From: Bacteroidota bacterium
GTDB taxonomy: Bacteria > Bacteroidota > Ignavibacteria > UBA10030 > UBA8401
Assembly (NCBI GenBank): GCA_020052095.1
Contig: JAGVPT010000151.1
Location: forward strand, 1-52,834
Direction: 5' to 3'
DNA length: 52,834 nt
Part shown: positions 1-7,975 of the stretch, one piece after another
Numbering within the stretch: position 1 is the stretch's first letter
Layout of the letters: each line of letters opens with the position of its first letter
Made by a program: the position numbers and the translations under genes
The notes under the pieces: model-generated
Database searches by the model: none
What the model saw: only the letters and a program-made list of their open reading frames with translations
What the model was told of the DNA's origin: nothing

Positions 1-73
1 ACGGAGACAATTAAATTGATGAATTTGTGAAAAATATTCCCCACTGAAATTTTTTGACGGTACTTTTTACACA
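1..73 (-). repeat. Truncated copy of a MITE-like element ending in CTTTTTACACA
   Basis: The first 73 bases closely match, in inverted orientation, one end of the complete element at 31973-32132. They share the stretch around ATTCCCCACTGAAATTTTTT and the terminal CTTTTTACACA (63-73). The window edge cuts the other end off. Similarity continues a little past the terminus: AGTCTGGATCC here and AGTCTGCATCC after 32132. The element carries no gene in either copy. A non-autonomous element is inferred from its terminal inverted repeats; no transposase was found for it. Confidence 0.6.
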
Positions 74-76
74 GTC

Positions 77-118
77 TGGATCCCTTCGGGAGCGGTTCAT
101 CTTTCATTCAATGAGGGT
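77..118. repeat. Partial copy of the repeat at 2341-2415, overlapping the end of the outer-membrane gene
   Basis: On the minus strand this stretch reads GAAAACCCTCATTGA, then AAAGATGAACCGCTCCCGAA and GGGATCC. The same words occur on the plus strand at 2341-2420, where about 30 bases containing a small palindrome are inserted between them. The last four codons and the stop codon of the outer-membrane protein gene (108-956) lie inside this copy. The present C-terminus of that protein is therefore repeat-derived. Confidence 0.6.
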
Positions 119-956
119 TTTCCAATATCGCAAAATCAAATCCAACGACCAACTCAGCCCCGTTGGAATTGTCAGACGGAGCGAATGATCTGACGCCGAG
201 AAATTTCCATGAAAGGCCGGCGAACAATGCCTGAGCTCCCACTTTTGCATTCGCCAATCGGTACACGCCGATTCCATCGTGCCCGGTTCGTCCTGCTGTC
301 TCGAACACAAGCATCGACCGCTCACCAACGGGTATGTAGCTGCCAAACGCAAAAATGAATGTATCGTGTTGATCGCTCAGCGTGGCCGGGTCCCCCAGTA
401 TTCCGAGACCCGTGTTCACAACCCATCGAATGCCGGCGTAGTGTTTTTCAAACAAGAACGAAGAATAGAAGTTAAACTCATCGATGCCGAGCCCTGATTC
501 GTTGCTCGCATTGGGAAGTTGAACTCCGAATCGAATTGAGGCCAATGAAAAAAACCTGTACTCGGAGATCAACCGGAACTTTGTCCAAATCGTGAAGTCG
601 CCTATATCTGCTGTGACCGAATTCGCCGACGCAATCGCGCTATTGAATGCAGCCTCCCTGCTCTTAACGCGCAAGATGTCGAGAAGTGTGCCGTCGAATT
701 GAAGCTCGACATTTCCATCGTACGAAAAACCGAAATGCAGCATACCGAGCTTTGTTAAGTTGCCGTCGAGGCCGGAAAGGGGAAACGATTGATCGAAGTA
801 TTCTCCCACGCCAACTTCGGCACGTGCTGTGCCTGCCGGAATAATCGAAGGTGTTTCGGTAGTGACAGGATATTGTTGGGAGAGGAGCGAGACCGGAATG
901 ATGAACACGAAACAAAAAACGGCGCAGAATCTTTGAAAGGCGGTGAGGAAAATCAT
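108..956 (-). CDS. Putative outer-membrane beta-barrel protein
   Basis: A 282-residue protein with an N-terminal signal peptide (hydrophobic residues about 9-25, ending near LLSQQ). It is followed by alternating hydrophobic and polar strands rich in Gly, Phe and Tyr, such as LGMLHFGFSYDG and YIPVGERSMLVFETAG. This is the pattern of a transmembrane beta-barrel of roughly 10-12 strands. I do not recognise a named family, so the substrate or role is unknown. It lies 39 bases downstream of nuoF on the same strand, but it has no visible functional tie to complex I. The usual terminal Phe is missing: the protein ends in ILENPH, and those codons belong to an intergenic repeat. The original 3' end has probably been replaced. 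The ATG at 956 has no clear Shine-Dalgarno sequence. Confidence 0.7.
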   Translation of the reverse strand: MIFLTAFQRFCAVFCFVFIIPVSLLSQQYPVTTETPSIIPAGTARAEVGVGEYFDQSFPLSGLDGNLTKLGMLHFGFSYDGNVELQFDGTLLDILRVKSREAAFNSAIASANSVTADIGDFTIWTKFRLISEYRFFSLASIRFGVQLPNASNESGLGIDEFNFYSSFLFEKHYAGIRWVVNTGLGILGDPATLSDQHDTFIFAFGSYIPVGERSMLVFETAGRTGHDGIGVYRLANAKVGAQALFAGLSWKFLGVRSFAPSDNSNGAELVVGFDFAILENPH

Positions 957-995
957 TAAGCAAATGATTGATGGTGGCGTAGTCCGGAAGACTAC

Positions 996-2303
996 TTACA
1001 AAGAGACCGTCGCGGTTTTTTCGGCGTGTCGATTCCGATCTGATGGCTCTGGTGAGCCGTTGGGCGTCTTCGACACTCGCTTTTCAAACTCATCGCGGAA
1101 GCGGCGAATCATACTTTGCACGGGCCAGGCCGCAGCATCGCCCAGCGCGCAAATGGTGTTGCCTTCAATGTTGTTGGCGATATCCATCAGCAAGTCGATG
1201 TCTGACGTTTGCCCGTCGCCGGTTTCAAAGCGCTTCAAAATCTTCCAAAGCCAACCCGTTCCTTCGCGACAAGGAGTGCATTGTCCGCACGATTCATGGT
1301 AATAGAATTTCGCGATTCGCGTAATGACACGAATTAAGTCGGTATTCTCATCCATCACGATCATTCCAGCCGTGCCTACGGAAGACCCGGCAGCTTTCAA
1401 AGATTCTGCATCCATCCGAACGCCTTCGAGTGCGTCGCCGCGAAGTATCATCGTCGACGAGCCGCCGGGAATCAGCGCTTTAATCTTGGTATCCCCCGGT
1501 ATTCCCCCCGCATAACGGTAGATAAGATCTGTGAGAAGTTCTCCGGTAGCAACCTCATAGACCCCGGGCTTATTCACATGTCCGCTCACGCCGACGAGGA
1601 TTGGTCCGGGATGTTTCGGCGAACCGATCTTCGAGTACCATTCCCAACCCCGGTTGATAATGAGGGGGACGTTGCTGATGGTTTCAACATTATTGATCGT
1701 CGTCGGGCATCCCCATACTCCATTTTGTGCGGGGAAAGGTGGCCTAACGCGAGGATATCCACGTTGACCTTCGATCGAATTCATCAGTGCAGACTCTTCG
1801 CCGCAAATGTACGCCCCCGCGCCTTTGTGCAAATAAATATTTGTCGAGAATCCGGAGCCGAGAATATTTTCACCCACGTATCCTTTTACGTACGCGTCGT
1901 CGAGCGCCTTTTGCAGCATCTTTATCCACTTGCCATATTCGCCGCGAATGTAGATGTACGCTGTCGTGATCCCCATGGCGCAACACGCGATCGCCGTTCC
2001 TTCGATCAACAAATGCGGATTGAATTCGAAGATCTGACGGTCTTTGAAGGTCCCCGGTTCCGATTCGTCGCCGTTTACGCAGAGATACTTCGGCTTTGTG
2101 GTCTGCTTCGGCATGAATGTCCATTTCAATCCCGTGGGGAAACACGCGCCGCCGCGCCCGCGGAGATTTGATTTCTTCACCTCGTCCGTGACTTCTTCCG
2201 GCTTCATGCCAAGCGCTTTTTTCAACGCGGCGTATCCGCCGTGCTGCTCGTAGACTTCGAGCTTGTGATAGTCGGGGATTTCGGGGAGGATGTATCGTTC
2301 CAT
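996..2303 (-). CDS. nuoF: NADH-quinone oxidoreductase subunit F
   Basis: NADH-binding flavoprotein of the peripheral arm of respiratory complex I (435 residues, a normal length). It passes hydride electrons from NADH through FMN to the N3 iron-sulfur cluster. Visible motifs are the glycine-rich FMN loop GRGGACFPTG (residues 49-58), the NADH-site segment NGDESEPGTFKDR, and the cluster ligands HESCGQCTPCREG with a later NTICALGD. It is the last nuo gene in this direction; nuoG does not follow. A 268-base gap holding a MITE-like element separates it from nuoE, so co-transcription passes through that repeat. The ATG at 2303 gives the standard start of the family, though no strong ribosome site is visible. 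Confidence 0.96.
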   Translation of the reverse strand: MERYILPEIPDYHKLEVYEQHGGYAALKKALGMKPEEVTDEVKKSNLRGRGGACFPTGLKWTFMPKQTTKPKYLCVNGDESEPGTFKDRQIFEFNPHLLIEGTAIACCAMGITTAYIYIRGEYGKWIKMLQKALDDAYVKGYVGENILGSGFSTNIYLHKGAGAYICGEESALMNSIEGQRGYPRVRPPFPAQNGVWGCPTTINNVETISNVPLIINRGWEWYSKIGSPKHPGPILVGVSGHVNKPGVYEVATGELLTDLIYRYAGGIPGDTKIKALIPGGSSTMILRGDALEGVRMDAESLKAAGSSVGTAGMIVMDENTDLIRVITRIAKFYYHESCGQCTPCREGTGWLWKILKRFETGDGQTSDIDLLMDIANNIEGNTICALGDAAAWPVQSMIRRFRDEFEKRVSKTPNGSPEPSDRNRHAEKTATVSL

Positions 2304-2328
2304 AATCTAAATAATCGTTTACTTGACC

Positions 2329-2536
2329 TAACAGGGTGTTGAAAAACCCTCATTGAACGTCGGCCATAGGCTGATGAGCCTACGGCTCAAAAGATGAACC
2401 GCTCCCGAAGGGATCCCTTTGGGACAAGACGCCAAGAACGCGAAGAAAAATTGTTGAAATGAGAAAGAAACAGTAGCTCTACTTTGATCTTGGCGTCCTT
2501 CGCGCCTTTGCGGTTTTCTTTTTCAACAGCCTGCTA
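2329..2536. mobile_element. MITE-like element with 18-base terminal inverted repeats
   Basis: The left end (2329-2346) reads TAACAGGGTGTTGAAAAA. The right end (2519-2536), reverse-complemented, reads TAGCAGGCTGTTGAAAAA, giving 16 of 18 identities. The 208-base interior has no credible ORF. It contains a palindromic GCCTACGGC region and a second internal inverted repeat (GACGCCAAGAACGCGAAG against CTTGGCGTCCTTCGCG). This is the architecture of a small non-autonomous transposable element. I see no clear target-site duplication. It sits between nuoE and nuoF without breaking either gene. Confidence 0.6.
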
Positions 2537-2541
2537 AACCT

Positions 2542-2564
2542 CCCGAAGGTTTGAAACCTTAGGG
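2542..2564. repeat. Palindrome with core CCCGAAGGTTTGAAACCTT
   Basis: A 23-base near-perfect palindrome with arms CCCGAAGGTTT and AAACCTTAGGG around a single G. Two hairpins at the far end of the window (52648-52728) have a very similar core, CCCGAAGTTTTGAAAACTT. It has no T-run and lies just 3' of nuoE. It is more likely an interspersed palindrome than a terminator. Confidence 0.5.
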
Positions 2565-2571
2565 CGGTATA

Positions 2572-3036
2572 TTATTTTAACGACTCAAGAAGTCGTTCAG
2601 TTTTATCCGGAGTAAGATTCTCGTAATACTCTTCGCCGATCGCGAGCATCGGCGCGCCGCCGCATGCGCCCATACATTCTACCTCGCTTACGCTCCACTT
2701 TCCGTCTGCGGAAGTTTGACCGGGCTTGGCCCCGCATCGATGTTCGACAGCTTCTAAGATCTTGTCCGAGCCTCGCAGCATGCATGAAACATTCGTGCAG
2801 ATCTCGATGTGGTACTTTCCTTTCGGTGCTGAGTTGTACATTGTATAAAACGTTACAACACCGAGCACGTGACCGAAAGGCAAGTTCAACATTGTGCCAA
2901 TGTGGCGCATCATGTCTTCGGAGATCCAACCCTCTTGTTCCTGCGCTATCCACAGCACAGGAAGAAGCGCGGCCTGACTCTTCGGGTACCGCTTCCGCAA
3001 TTCATCTACTTTTTTGAGATTTTCTTCAGTCAACAT
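2572..3036 (-). CDS. nuoE: NADH-quinone oxidoreductase subunit E
   Basis: The 24-kDa-type thioredoxin-fold subunit of complex I (154 residues), which carries the off-pathway [2Fe-2S] cluster N1a and forms the NADH module with NuoF. Its four cluster ligands are visible as CTNVSC and, some 40 residues later, ECMGACGGAP. The N-terminal helical part includes LLPVLWIAQEQEGW, typical of the family. It lies between nuoD and nuoF in the usual order. The 82-base gap to nuoD contains a run of heptad repeats. The ATG at 3036 starts the family-typical MLTEEN sequence. Confidence 0.95.
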   Translation of the reverse strand: MLTEENLKKVDELRKRYPKSQAALLPVLWIAQEQEGWISEDMMRHIGTMLNLPFGHVLGVVTFYTMYNSAPKGKYHIEICTNVSCMLRGSDKILEAVEHRCGAKPGQTSADGKWSVSEVECMGACGGAPMLAIGEEYYENLTPDKTERLLESLK

Positions 3037-3080
3037 GGAAACAATTAAAAATTAAAAGTGAGACGTTCGCCGGAGTATCC

Positions 3081-3115
3081 TTCATCCCTCATCTTTCATC
3101 CTTCACCTCTTCTCC
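3081..3115. repeat. Five-unit heptad repeat between nuoE and nuoD
   Basis: Five consecutive seven-base units in register, beginning TTCATCC (3081) and CTCATCT (3088), with TTCATCC recurring at 3095. This is a single pyrimidine-rich arm; no complementary arm is evident in the short spacer. It shares its seven-base period with the larger heptad elements listed below. Confidence 0.6.
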
Positions 3116-3118
3116 CCG

Positions 3119-4375
3119 TTACTTATCCGCTTCTCCCATCACCGGATCTATGCTGCCGATAATCGCCACAACGTCTGATATCATCCTTCCTTGGAGCAGC
3201 AGCGGAAGAGATTGGAGATTCATGAATGAAGGGGAGCGGATCTTCAATCGCCACGGATGTCCCTCTCCTTTGCTCTGGATGTAGAAACCGAGTTCCCCTT
3301 TTGAGCCTTCAACCGCATGATATACTTCACCGACCGGCGGATCGACGCCGAAATTGATGATCATGAAATCGTGAATCAGTTCTTCCATTTTCGTGTAAAC
3401 GCGTTCCTTCTTCGGAAGCACTTTCTTCGGCTCGAACGCATGAACTGGGCCTGCGGGAATTTTGTCGAGCGCTTGCTGGACAATGTTCGTGCTTTCTTTC
3501 ATCTCGTTGACGCGCACGTAGTATCGCGCGAGAGAATCGCCGTCGTTGTAGACCGGAACGTTGAAATCCAATTCGTCGTAAACGAGATATGGATTTGACC
3601 GCCGGATATCGTGATCGACGCCCGAAGCGCGCAAGTTTGGACCCGAGAACCCCATCGCAATAGCGTTCTCGCGCGACATCACGCCAACGCCGTCGGTTCG
3701 TCCTATAAAGATCTTGTTTCTATTGAGGAGACTTTCGCACTCGGCGAGCTTCGCCGGGAACTGATCGATGAAGTCTTGTATCATCTGCTTGGTTGCATCG
3801 GTCATATCCTGGGAAATGCCGCCGATGCGCGTGTAACTTGTCGTAAATCGCGCTCCGGTGAGATTTTCGAAAATGTCGTATAATTTTTCCCGCTCGCGAA
3901 ACGTCCACATAAATACGGTAACGGCGCCAATGTCCAATCCGAGCGCACCGACTGCCAAAAGATGCGACGAGATGCGCGCCAGCTCCGAAATGATGACGCG
4001 GATGAACTGAGCCCGGCAGGGCGTTTCGACGCCGAGCAATTTTTCCACCGCGAGGACGTACGCGGTATTGTTCATGAGCGGTGAAATGTAGTCGAGGCGG
4101 TCGGTGTGGGGGATGAACTCGTGATAACTGCAGTTTTCGGCGAGCTTCTCATATCCGCGGTGCAAATATCCAAGCTCCGGAACCGATGTAACGACCGTTT
4201 CCCCGTCGAGCTTAATGAGCAATCGGAGAACACCGTGCGTCGCCGGATGCTGCGGACCCATGTTGATGATCATTTCGTTCTCAAGTGGGTCGGTAAACTG
4301 CGCGCTCGTGTCTTTATCCTCGAGAGCCTGGAGAATTTTGCTTTTTTTCGGTTCTACGTCGTACACGGGGTCCAT
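3119..4375 (-). CDS. nuoD: NADH-quinone oxidoreductase subunit D
   Basis: The 49-kDa-type subunit of complex I (418 residues), which forms most of the quinone pocket together with NuoB. It is descended from the large subunit of NiFe hydrogenases. Diagnostic segments are NMGPQHPATHGVLRLL near the N-terminus, ELGYLHRGYEK, and the C-terminal IIGSIDPVMGEADK, which replaces the hydrogenase metal-binding tail. It is separate from NuoC here, not a NuoCD fusion, with 17 bases between the two genes. The order nuoC-nuoD-nuoE agrees with a single operon read from right to left. Confidence 0.96.
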   Translation of the reverse strand: MDPVYDVEPKKSKILQALEDKDTSAQFTDPLENEMIINMGPQHPATHGVLRLLIKLDGETVVTSVPELGYLHRGYEKLAENCSYHEFIPHTDRLDYISPLMNNTAYVLAVEKLLGVETPCRAQFIRVIISELARISSHLLAVGALGLDIGAVTVFMWTFREREKLYDIFENLTGARFTTSYTRIGGISQDMTDATKQMIQDFIDQFPAKLAECESLLNRNKIFIGRTDGVGVMSRENAIAMGFSGPNLRASGVDHDIRRSNPYLVYDELDFNVPVYNDGDSLARYYVRVNEMKESTNIVQQALDKIPAGPVHAFEPKKVLPKKERVYTKMEELIHDFMIINFGVDPPVGEVYHAVEGSKGELGFYIQSKGEGHPWRLKIRSPSFMNLQSLPLLLQGRMISDVVAIIGSIDPVMGEADK

Positions 4376-4392
4376 GAGATGTTACGCGGGAA

Positions 4393-4875
4393 TTATTTTC
4401 GTGGTAATGGAATTGAATCGGGGATGCCCATGAGAGGAAAATCTTTTCTCAGCGGGAAATACTCAAACTCTTCCGGCATGTACATTCGCCTGAGGTCTTT
4501 GTTACCGTCAAAGATAATTCCAAGCATATCGTACGCCTCACGCTCCGGCCACTCTGCTCCAGCCCACACAGATGTGACGCTCGGAACGTGCATATCCGTC
4601 TCGTCCGTGAAGACCTTGAGACGAAGACGTTGTTTGCTCGCCAGAGAATACAAGTTGTAAATCACTTCGAACCTGTTCTCAGGCGTGTACGCGTCAGCTC
4701 CGCAGAGATCGCTCAGGTAGTCGAATCTGCAATCCGGATCGTCGCGAAGAAATCCGCACACCGCTACGATATCTTCCTTCCTAATATGAAGTGTCGTCTC
4801 GGCGCGAAATTCCTTCGCTTCGAGGAGGCTCGCTGGAAATTCAGACTTTAACTTTTCTACAACTTTGGTTAGCAT
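4393..4875 (-). CDS. nuoC: NADH-quinone oxidoreductase subunit C
   Basis: The 30-kDa-type subunit of the complex I hydrophilic arm, a scaffold next to NuoD. The C-terminal signature is clear: WPEREAYDMLGIIFDG, then DLRRMYMPEEFEYFPLRKDF and GIPD. I place the start at the ATG at 4875 (MLTKVVEKL, 160 residues). The frame is open for 29 more codons upstream, but those codons lie in the heptad-repeat element and look non-coding. The start codon and its first five codons lie in a 50-base segment that recurs inverted at 6087-6136. Confidence 0.93.
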   Translation of the reverse strand: MLTKVVEKLKSEFPASLLEAKEFRAETTLHIRKEDIVAVCGFLRDDPDCRFDYLSDLCGADAYTPENRFEVIYNLYSLASKQRLRLKVFTDETDMHVPSVTSVWAGAEWPEREAYDMLGIIFDGNKDLRRMYMPEEFEYFPLRKDFPLMGIPDSIPLPRK

Positions 4876-4910
4876 GCTTCGCTTGTCAAATTCTAATTGC
4901 AGGAATACAG
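4861..4910 (-). repeat. 50-base repeat containing the nuoC start, inverted copy at 6087-6136
   Basis: Reverse-complemented, this stretch begins CTGTATTCCTGCAATTAG and ends ATGCTAACCAAAGTT, the nuoC start. The copy at 6087-6136 on the plus strand agrees at about 44 of 50 positions. The two copies are inverted relative to each other and enclose nuoB and nuoA. Confidence 0.75.
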
Positions 4911-5002
4911 GAGTCAGGATACAGGAGTCACGAGTAATGGTATAGCCACTCGCACGATGCATGTTATCCTGTCTCCTGACCCCTGTATTCTGAATTCTGT
5001 CT
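4908..5002. repeat. Heptad inverted-repeat element between nuoC and nuoB
   Basis: The left arm (4908-4935) is four exact seven-base units: CAGGAGT, CAGGATA, and again CAGGAGT, then CACGAGT. The right arm (4968-5002) is five units including CCTGTCT, CCTGACC and TCTGTCT, complementary in kind to the left arm. The 32-base centre contains GCACGATGCATGTTAT, which also occurs in the centre of the element at 6026-6098. There is no ORF. It lies in the leader of nuoC inside the operon, so it would be transcribed and could fold. Confidence 0.75.
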
Positions 5003-5013
5003 CCTCAAAAGAA

Positions 5014-5544
5014 TCATACCCCAATTTGCAGCAATTGCTGTTCCCGTCGTTCATCGGCGACGGTCATCGGTGTGCTTTTGCTTTCGCCGCGCTGTATCTT
5101 CTGCTGGATCAACATTATCGCATTGAGCAAATTGTCGGGCCGGGGTGGACAACCGGCAACATAGACGTCGACCGGCACAAACTGGTCGATGCCTTGCACG
5201 ACAGAATATGTACGGTACATTCCTCCCGTCGATGTGCAGACTCCCATCGCAATAACCCATTTCGGGTCAGGCATCTGGTCGTAAATCTTTCGCACGACTT
5301 TTGCCATCTTGTACGTCGTCGTTCCGGCGACAATGAGCAAGTCGCACTGTCGTGGAGAGAACCGCATAACCTCAGAACCGAACCGAGAGACGTCGAATCG
5401 GGGATCGACGAGCGCCATCATTTCGATCCCGCAGCAGGAAATTCCGAGCGGCATAGGCCAAACAGAATTTTTCCTGCACCAGTTGATGGCGGCGTCAATT
5501 TTTGTCGTGATGAGGCTGTCGCCCAATGCATGTTCTAATCCCAT
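5014..5544 (-). CDS. nuoB: NADH-quinone oxidoreductase subunit B
   Basis: The PSST-type subunit of complex I, which holds the terminal [4Fe-4S] cluster N2 that reduces quinone. The ligands are visible in [10 protein letters not shown] (the unusual tandem Cys pair), [10 protein letters not shown] and [16 protein letters not shown] use the ATG at 5544 ([10 protein letters not shown], 176 residues), which is preceded by a good ribosome site, GGAAGGGAG. A longer frame exists, but it merely reads through nuoA in another frame. The start overlaps the end of nuoA by 10 bases, which suggests translational coupling. Confidence 0.96.
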   Translation of the reverse strand: MGLEHALGDSLITTKIDAAINWCRKNSVWPMPLGISCCGIEMMALVDPRFDVSRFGSEVMRFSPRQCDLLIVAGTTTYKMAKVVRKIYDQMPDPKWVIAMGVCTSTGGMYRTYSVVQGIDQFVPVDVYVAGCPPRPDNLLNAIMLIQQKIQRGESKSTPMTVADERREQQLLQIGV

Positions 5545-5891
5545 TTTAATGCTCCCTTCCTCAAAATATAGAAATATCCAATGAACAAGATGGTGATAAA
5601 GATGACCATCTCCACATATCCAAACAATCCCAACGCCCGAAAGTTCACAGCCCACGGATAGAGGAAGATCACTTCTATATCAAAGAGAATGAAGAGGACC
5701 GCCACCATGTAATACTTCACAGAGAAGCGTTCGCGAGCGGATCGGATCGGCTCCATGCCGCTTTCGTATGTGGAAGTTTTTTCGTCGTTGGGGCGATGGG
5801 GACCGAGCCACTGGTGGAGTTTCAGGAGCACAATCGCGAGAAACATCCCTGCCGCCAACATTAAAATAAGTGGGATATACGAAGCCATCAT
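5535..5891 (-). CDS. nuoA: NADH-quinone oxidoreductase subunit A
   Basis: Small membrane subunit of complex I (about 118 residues) with three predicted transmembrane helices: [38 protein letters not shown] and [18 protein letters not shown]. The conserved loop [20 protein letters not shown], followed by the acidic FDIEVIF in helix 2, is diagnostic. It is the first gene of the nuo operon. The likely start is the ATG at 5891 or the next codon at 5888. A promoter lies only about 15 bases upstream, so the leader would be very short. Confidence 0.94.
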   Translation of the reverse strand: MMASYIPLILMLAAGMFLAIVLLKLHQWLGPHRPNDEKTSTYESGMEPIRSARERFSVKYYMVAVLFILFDIEVIFLYPWAVNFRALGLFGYVEMVIFITILFIGYFYILRKGALKWD

Positions 5892-5906
5892 AACCAAGAT
5901 CTCACA

Positions 5907-5935
5907 ATCCTATGCTGCACACAGGTCATTGTCAA
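5907..5935 (-). promoter_or_regulatory. Predicted sigma70-type promoter of the nuo operon
   Basis: Read on the minus strand: TTGACA (5930-5935), a 17-base spacer, then TAGGAT (5907-5912). The consensus -35 and exact spacing make it a good candidate. It would start transcription near 5900, just upstream of nuoA. Confidence 0.55.
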
Positions 5936-6025
5936 GCGCCAATTCCACAGAAAATTATCAAAAAAATGGGCGAAAGTCAATGAAAGCTTCGGGATAAGTG
6001 GAAAGGGAGGTGTGATTTGAGGATG

Positions 6026-6098
6026 CAGGAGTAAGAATACAGGATTCAGGAGTAAGGAAAGAGTCAATTGCACGATGCATGTTATTCTGTATTCCTGC
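6026..6098. repeat. Heptad inverted-repeat element between the acyl-CoA synthetase and nuoA
   Basis: The left arm (6026-6053) is four seven-base units in register: CAGGAGT, AAGAATA, CAGGATT and again CAGGAGT. The right arm (6085-6098) has two, TTCTGTA and TTCCTGC. Its centre shares GCACGATGCATGTTAT with the element at 4908-5002. It lies upstream of the nuo promoter and downstream of the synthetase gene, both read leftward. There is no ORF. Confidence 0.7.
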
Positions 6099-6136
6099 AA
6101 TTAGAATTGGATAAGCAAGATATGCTAACCAAAGTT
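6087..6136 (+). repeat. Inverted copy of the nuoC leader and start codon
   Basis: About 44 of 50 bases match the nuoC leader and first codons (4861-4910, read in reverse). It includes ATGCTAACCAAAGTT (first codons MLTKV). Here the frame runs only about 20 codons, into the 3' end of the neighbouring gene on the other strand, so it is a relic and not a gene. Confidence 0.7.
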
Positions 6137-6154
6137 ACTGATGTGGGGCGGCTG

Positions 6155-7975
6155 TCAGGCAACGTTTTTGTACATACCTTCTATTAAATGCGCGTAGCGT
6201 TCTTCGATGATTTTTCTTTTCACCTTAAGGGTCGGTGTGATTTCTCCTTCTTCCAGCGAAAACTGTCTGTCGAGGAGGACGAATTTGCGGACCCGTTCGA
6301 AGTTTGCCAGATCCTTTTGCAGGTTCTGGATATCCCTCTCTATAATAGAGACGATGACGGGATTCTTCACCAGCTCGCTCACTGAAGTGTACTGGATCTT
6401 GTTACGATCGGCGTACTCCTGGATTGCATCAAAATCAGGGACGATAAGTGCGCTCAAAAACATCCGCTTATCGCCGATCAAGACGAACTGATCAATATAC
6501 TTGCTTTGTAGGAAGAGATTCTCAATCGGCTGGGGTGCGATATTCTTCCCCCCCGAGCTGACGAACAGATGCTTCTTGCGATCCGTGATTACCAGCATCC
6601 CGTGCGCATCAAACGCTCCGATATCGCCCGTATGGAACCAACCCTCTTTGTCGATGACTTCCTCGGTCGACTTCTTATTATTGTAGTAGCCGAGCATGAT
6701 GTTCGGACCCTTGGCCAGAATTTCCCCGTCGTCCCCGATCTTGATGGAAACGCCGTGAATGGGCTTTCCAACGGTTCCAAACTCATAATCGTCGAGGCGA
6801 TTCGCGCAGAGGACGGGAGAAGTCTCGGTCAATCCATATCCTTCGATTATAGTGATCCCGACAGCTTCAAAGAACTCGCCGATCTGGCGCGGGAGGGCCG
6901 CGCCGCCCGATACGAAGTACCTGATTTTCCCGCCGGTACGTTCTTTCAGCTTCTGGAACACGAGCAACTCTGCAAGAGCGAACTGCGCTTTTAAGACCGG
7001 ATTGACGGCCCCCTTTTTCTTTGCCGCCACATATCGCCGGCCTGTGTTCACCGCCCAATAAAAGATCTTCTGTTTTGCTGCCGAACTGCCGTCAATTTGT
7101 TTCTGCAATCTGCTTTGAATGCGCTCGAAGAGCCGCGGCACGGTCGTGACAATTGTCGGGTGAATCTCCATCAAATTATCCCGAACAGTCTCTGCACTTT
7201 CGGCATACGCTACGGTAGCGCCGCATGCCATCGCCGTATAATAGCCTGCCATACGTTCAAAAGAGTGGCACAGCGGAAGAAAAGAAAGGAACACGTCTTC
7301 CGAGGTTATGGGAATTGCGTCAGCAGATGCAATAATGTTGGAGACAAGATTCGAATGGCTTAGCATGACGCCTTTGGGATTTCCAGTTGTTCCTGACGTG
7401 TAGATAATTGTGAGAAGGTCACCGGGCTTCACATGCGAGATTGCATTCTCAAAAAAGTCTCTGTTCTGTGCCTCAAATTCTTTCCCCTTCTCATAAATGC
7501 TGGAAAAACCGATTACCGAACCATCGGTCGGTGCATCAGTTTTTTCTGTCATCAGGATAATGGTCTCAAGGGTCTTCACCTGATCCTTTATTTTCATCAC
7601 TTTGTTCAACTGGGACTGGTTCGAAACGACCGCGATCGAGATCTGTGCGTCGTTGAAAATAAATTCAATTTGCTTTGCCGTGAGGGTCGGGTAGATGGGC
7701 ACGTCGACAGCTCCGAGGAGAACAATCCCCATATCCGCAATCACCCACTCAGGTCTGTTTTCGGAAATGATCGCGATTGCATCATTCTTTTTGACGCCGA
7801 GGGACGCAAGTCCGAGCGCGAACATTTCAACTTTTCTTCGGAACTCTGCGTAAGAAATTCCGCGGTACTTTTTATCTACTTTGTGCATGAGAATCGGACG
7901 CGACTCTGCATAGTACTTCTTGGTCACTGTGTCAAACATTTCAATGATCGTCGAAAATTGTGCAGCGACTCCCAT
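6155..7975 (-). CDS. AMP-forming long-chain fatty-acid--CoA ligase
   Basis: A 606-residue member of the ANL superfamily. It would activate a fatty acid with ATP to an acyl-adenylate and then transfer it to CoA; it is soluble or membrane-associated. The P-loop-like core motif IIYTSGTTGNPKGVMLSH lies near residues 190-207. It is followed by the acyl-AMP motif GYGLTETSP, then GWFHTGDIG and DRKKHLFVSSGGKNIAP, which are typical of the FadD15/ACSL long-chain group. The C-terminal lid is complete, ending in TPTLKVKRKIIEERY. The ATG at 7975 has a good AAGGAG site eight bases upstream. It is transcribed towards the nuo promoter, and nothing in the neighbourhood specifies its substrate. Confidence 0.9.
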   Translation of the reverse strand: MGVAAQFSTIIEMFDTVTKKYYAESRPILMHKVDKKYRGISYAEFRRKVEMFALGLASLGVKKNDAIAIISENRPEWVIADMGIVLLGAVDVPIYPTLTAKQIEFIFNDAQISIAVVSNQSQLNKVMKIKDQVKTLETIILMTEKTDAPTDGSVIGFSSIYEKGKEFEAQNRDFFENAISHVKPGDLLTIIYTSGTTGNPKGVMLSHSNLVSNIIASADAIPITSEDVFLSFLPLCHSFERMAGYYTAMACGATVAYAESAETVRDNLMEIHPTIVTTVPRLFERIQSRLQKQIDGSSAAKQKIFYWAVNTGRRYVAAKKKGAVNPVLKAQFALAELLVFQKLKERTGGKIRYFVSGGAALPRQIGEFFEAVGITIIEGYGLTETSPVLCANRLDDYEFGTVGKPIHGVSIKIGDDGEILAKGPNIMLGYYNNKKSTEEVIDKEGWFHTGDIGAFDAHGMLVITDRKKHLFVSSGGKNIAPQPIENLFLQSKYIDQFVLIGDKRMFLSALIVPDFDAIQEYADRNKIQYTSVSELVKNPVIVSIIERDIQNLQKDLANFERVRKFVLLDRQFSLEEGEITPTLKVKRKIIEERYAHLIEGMYKNVA

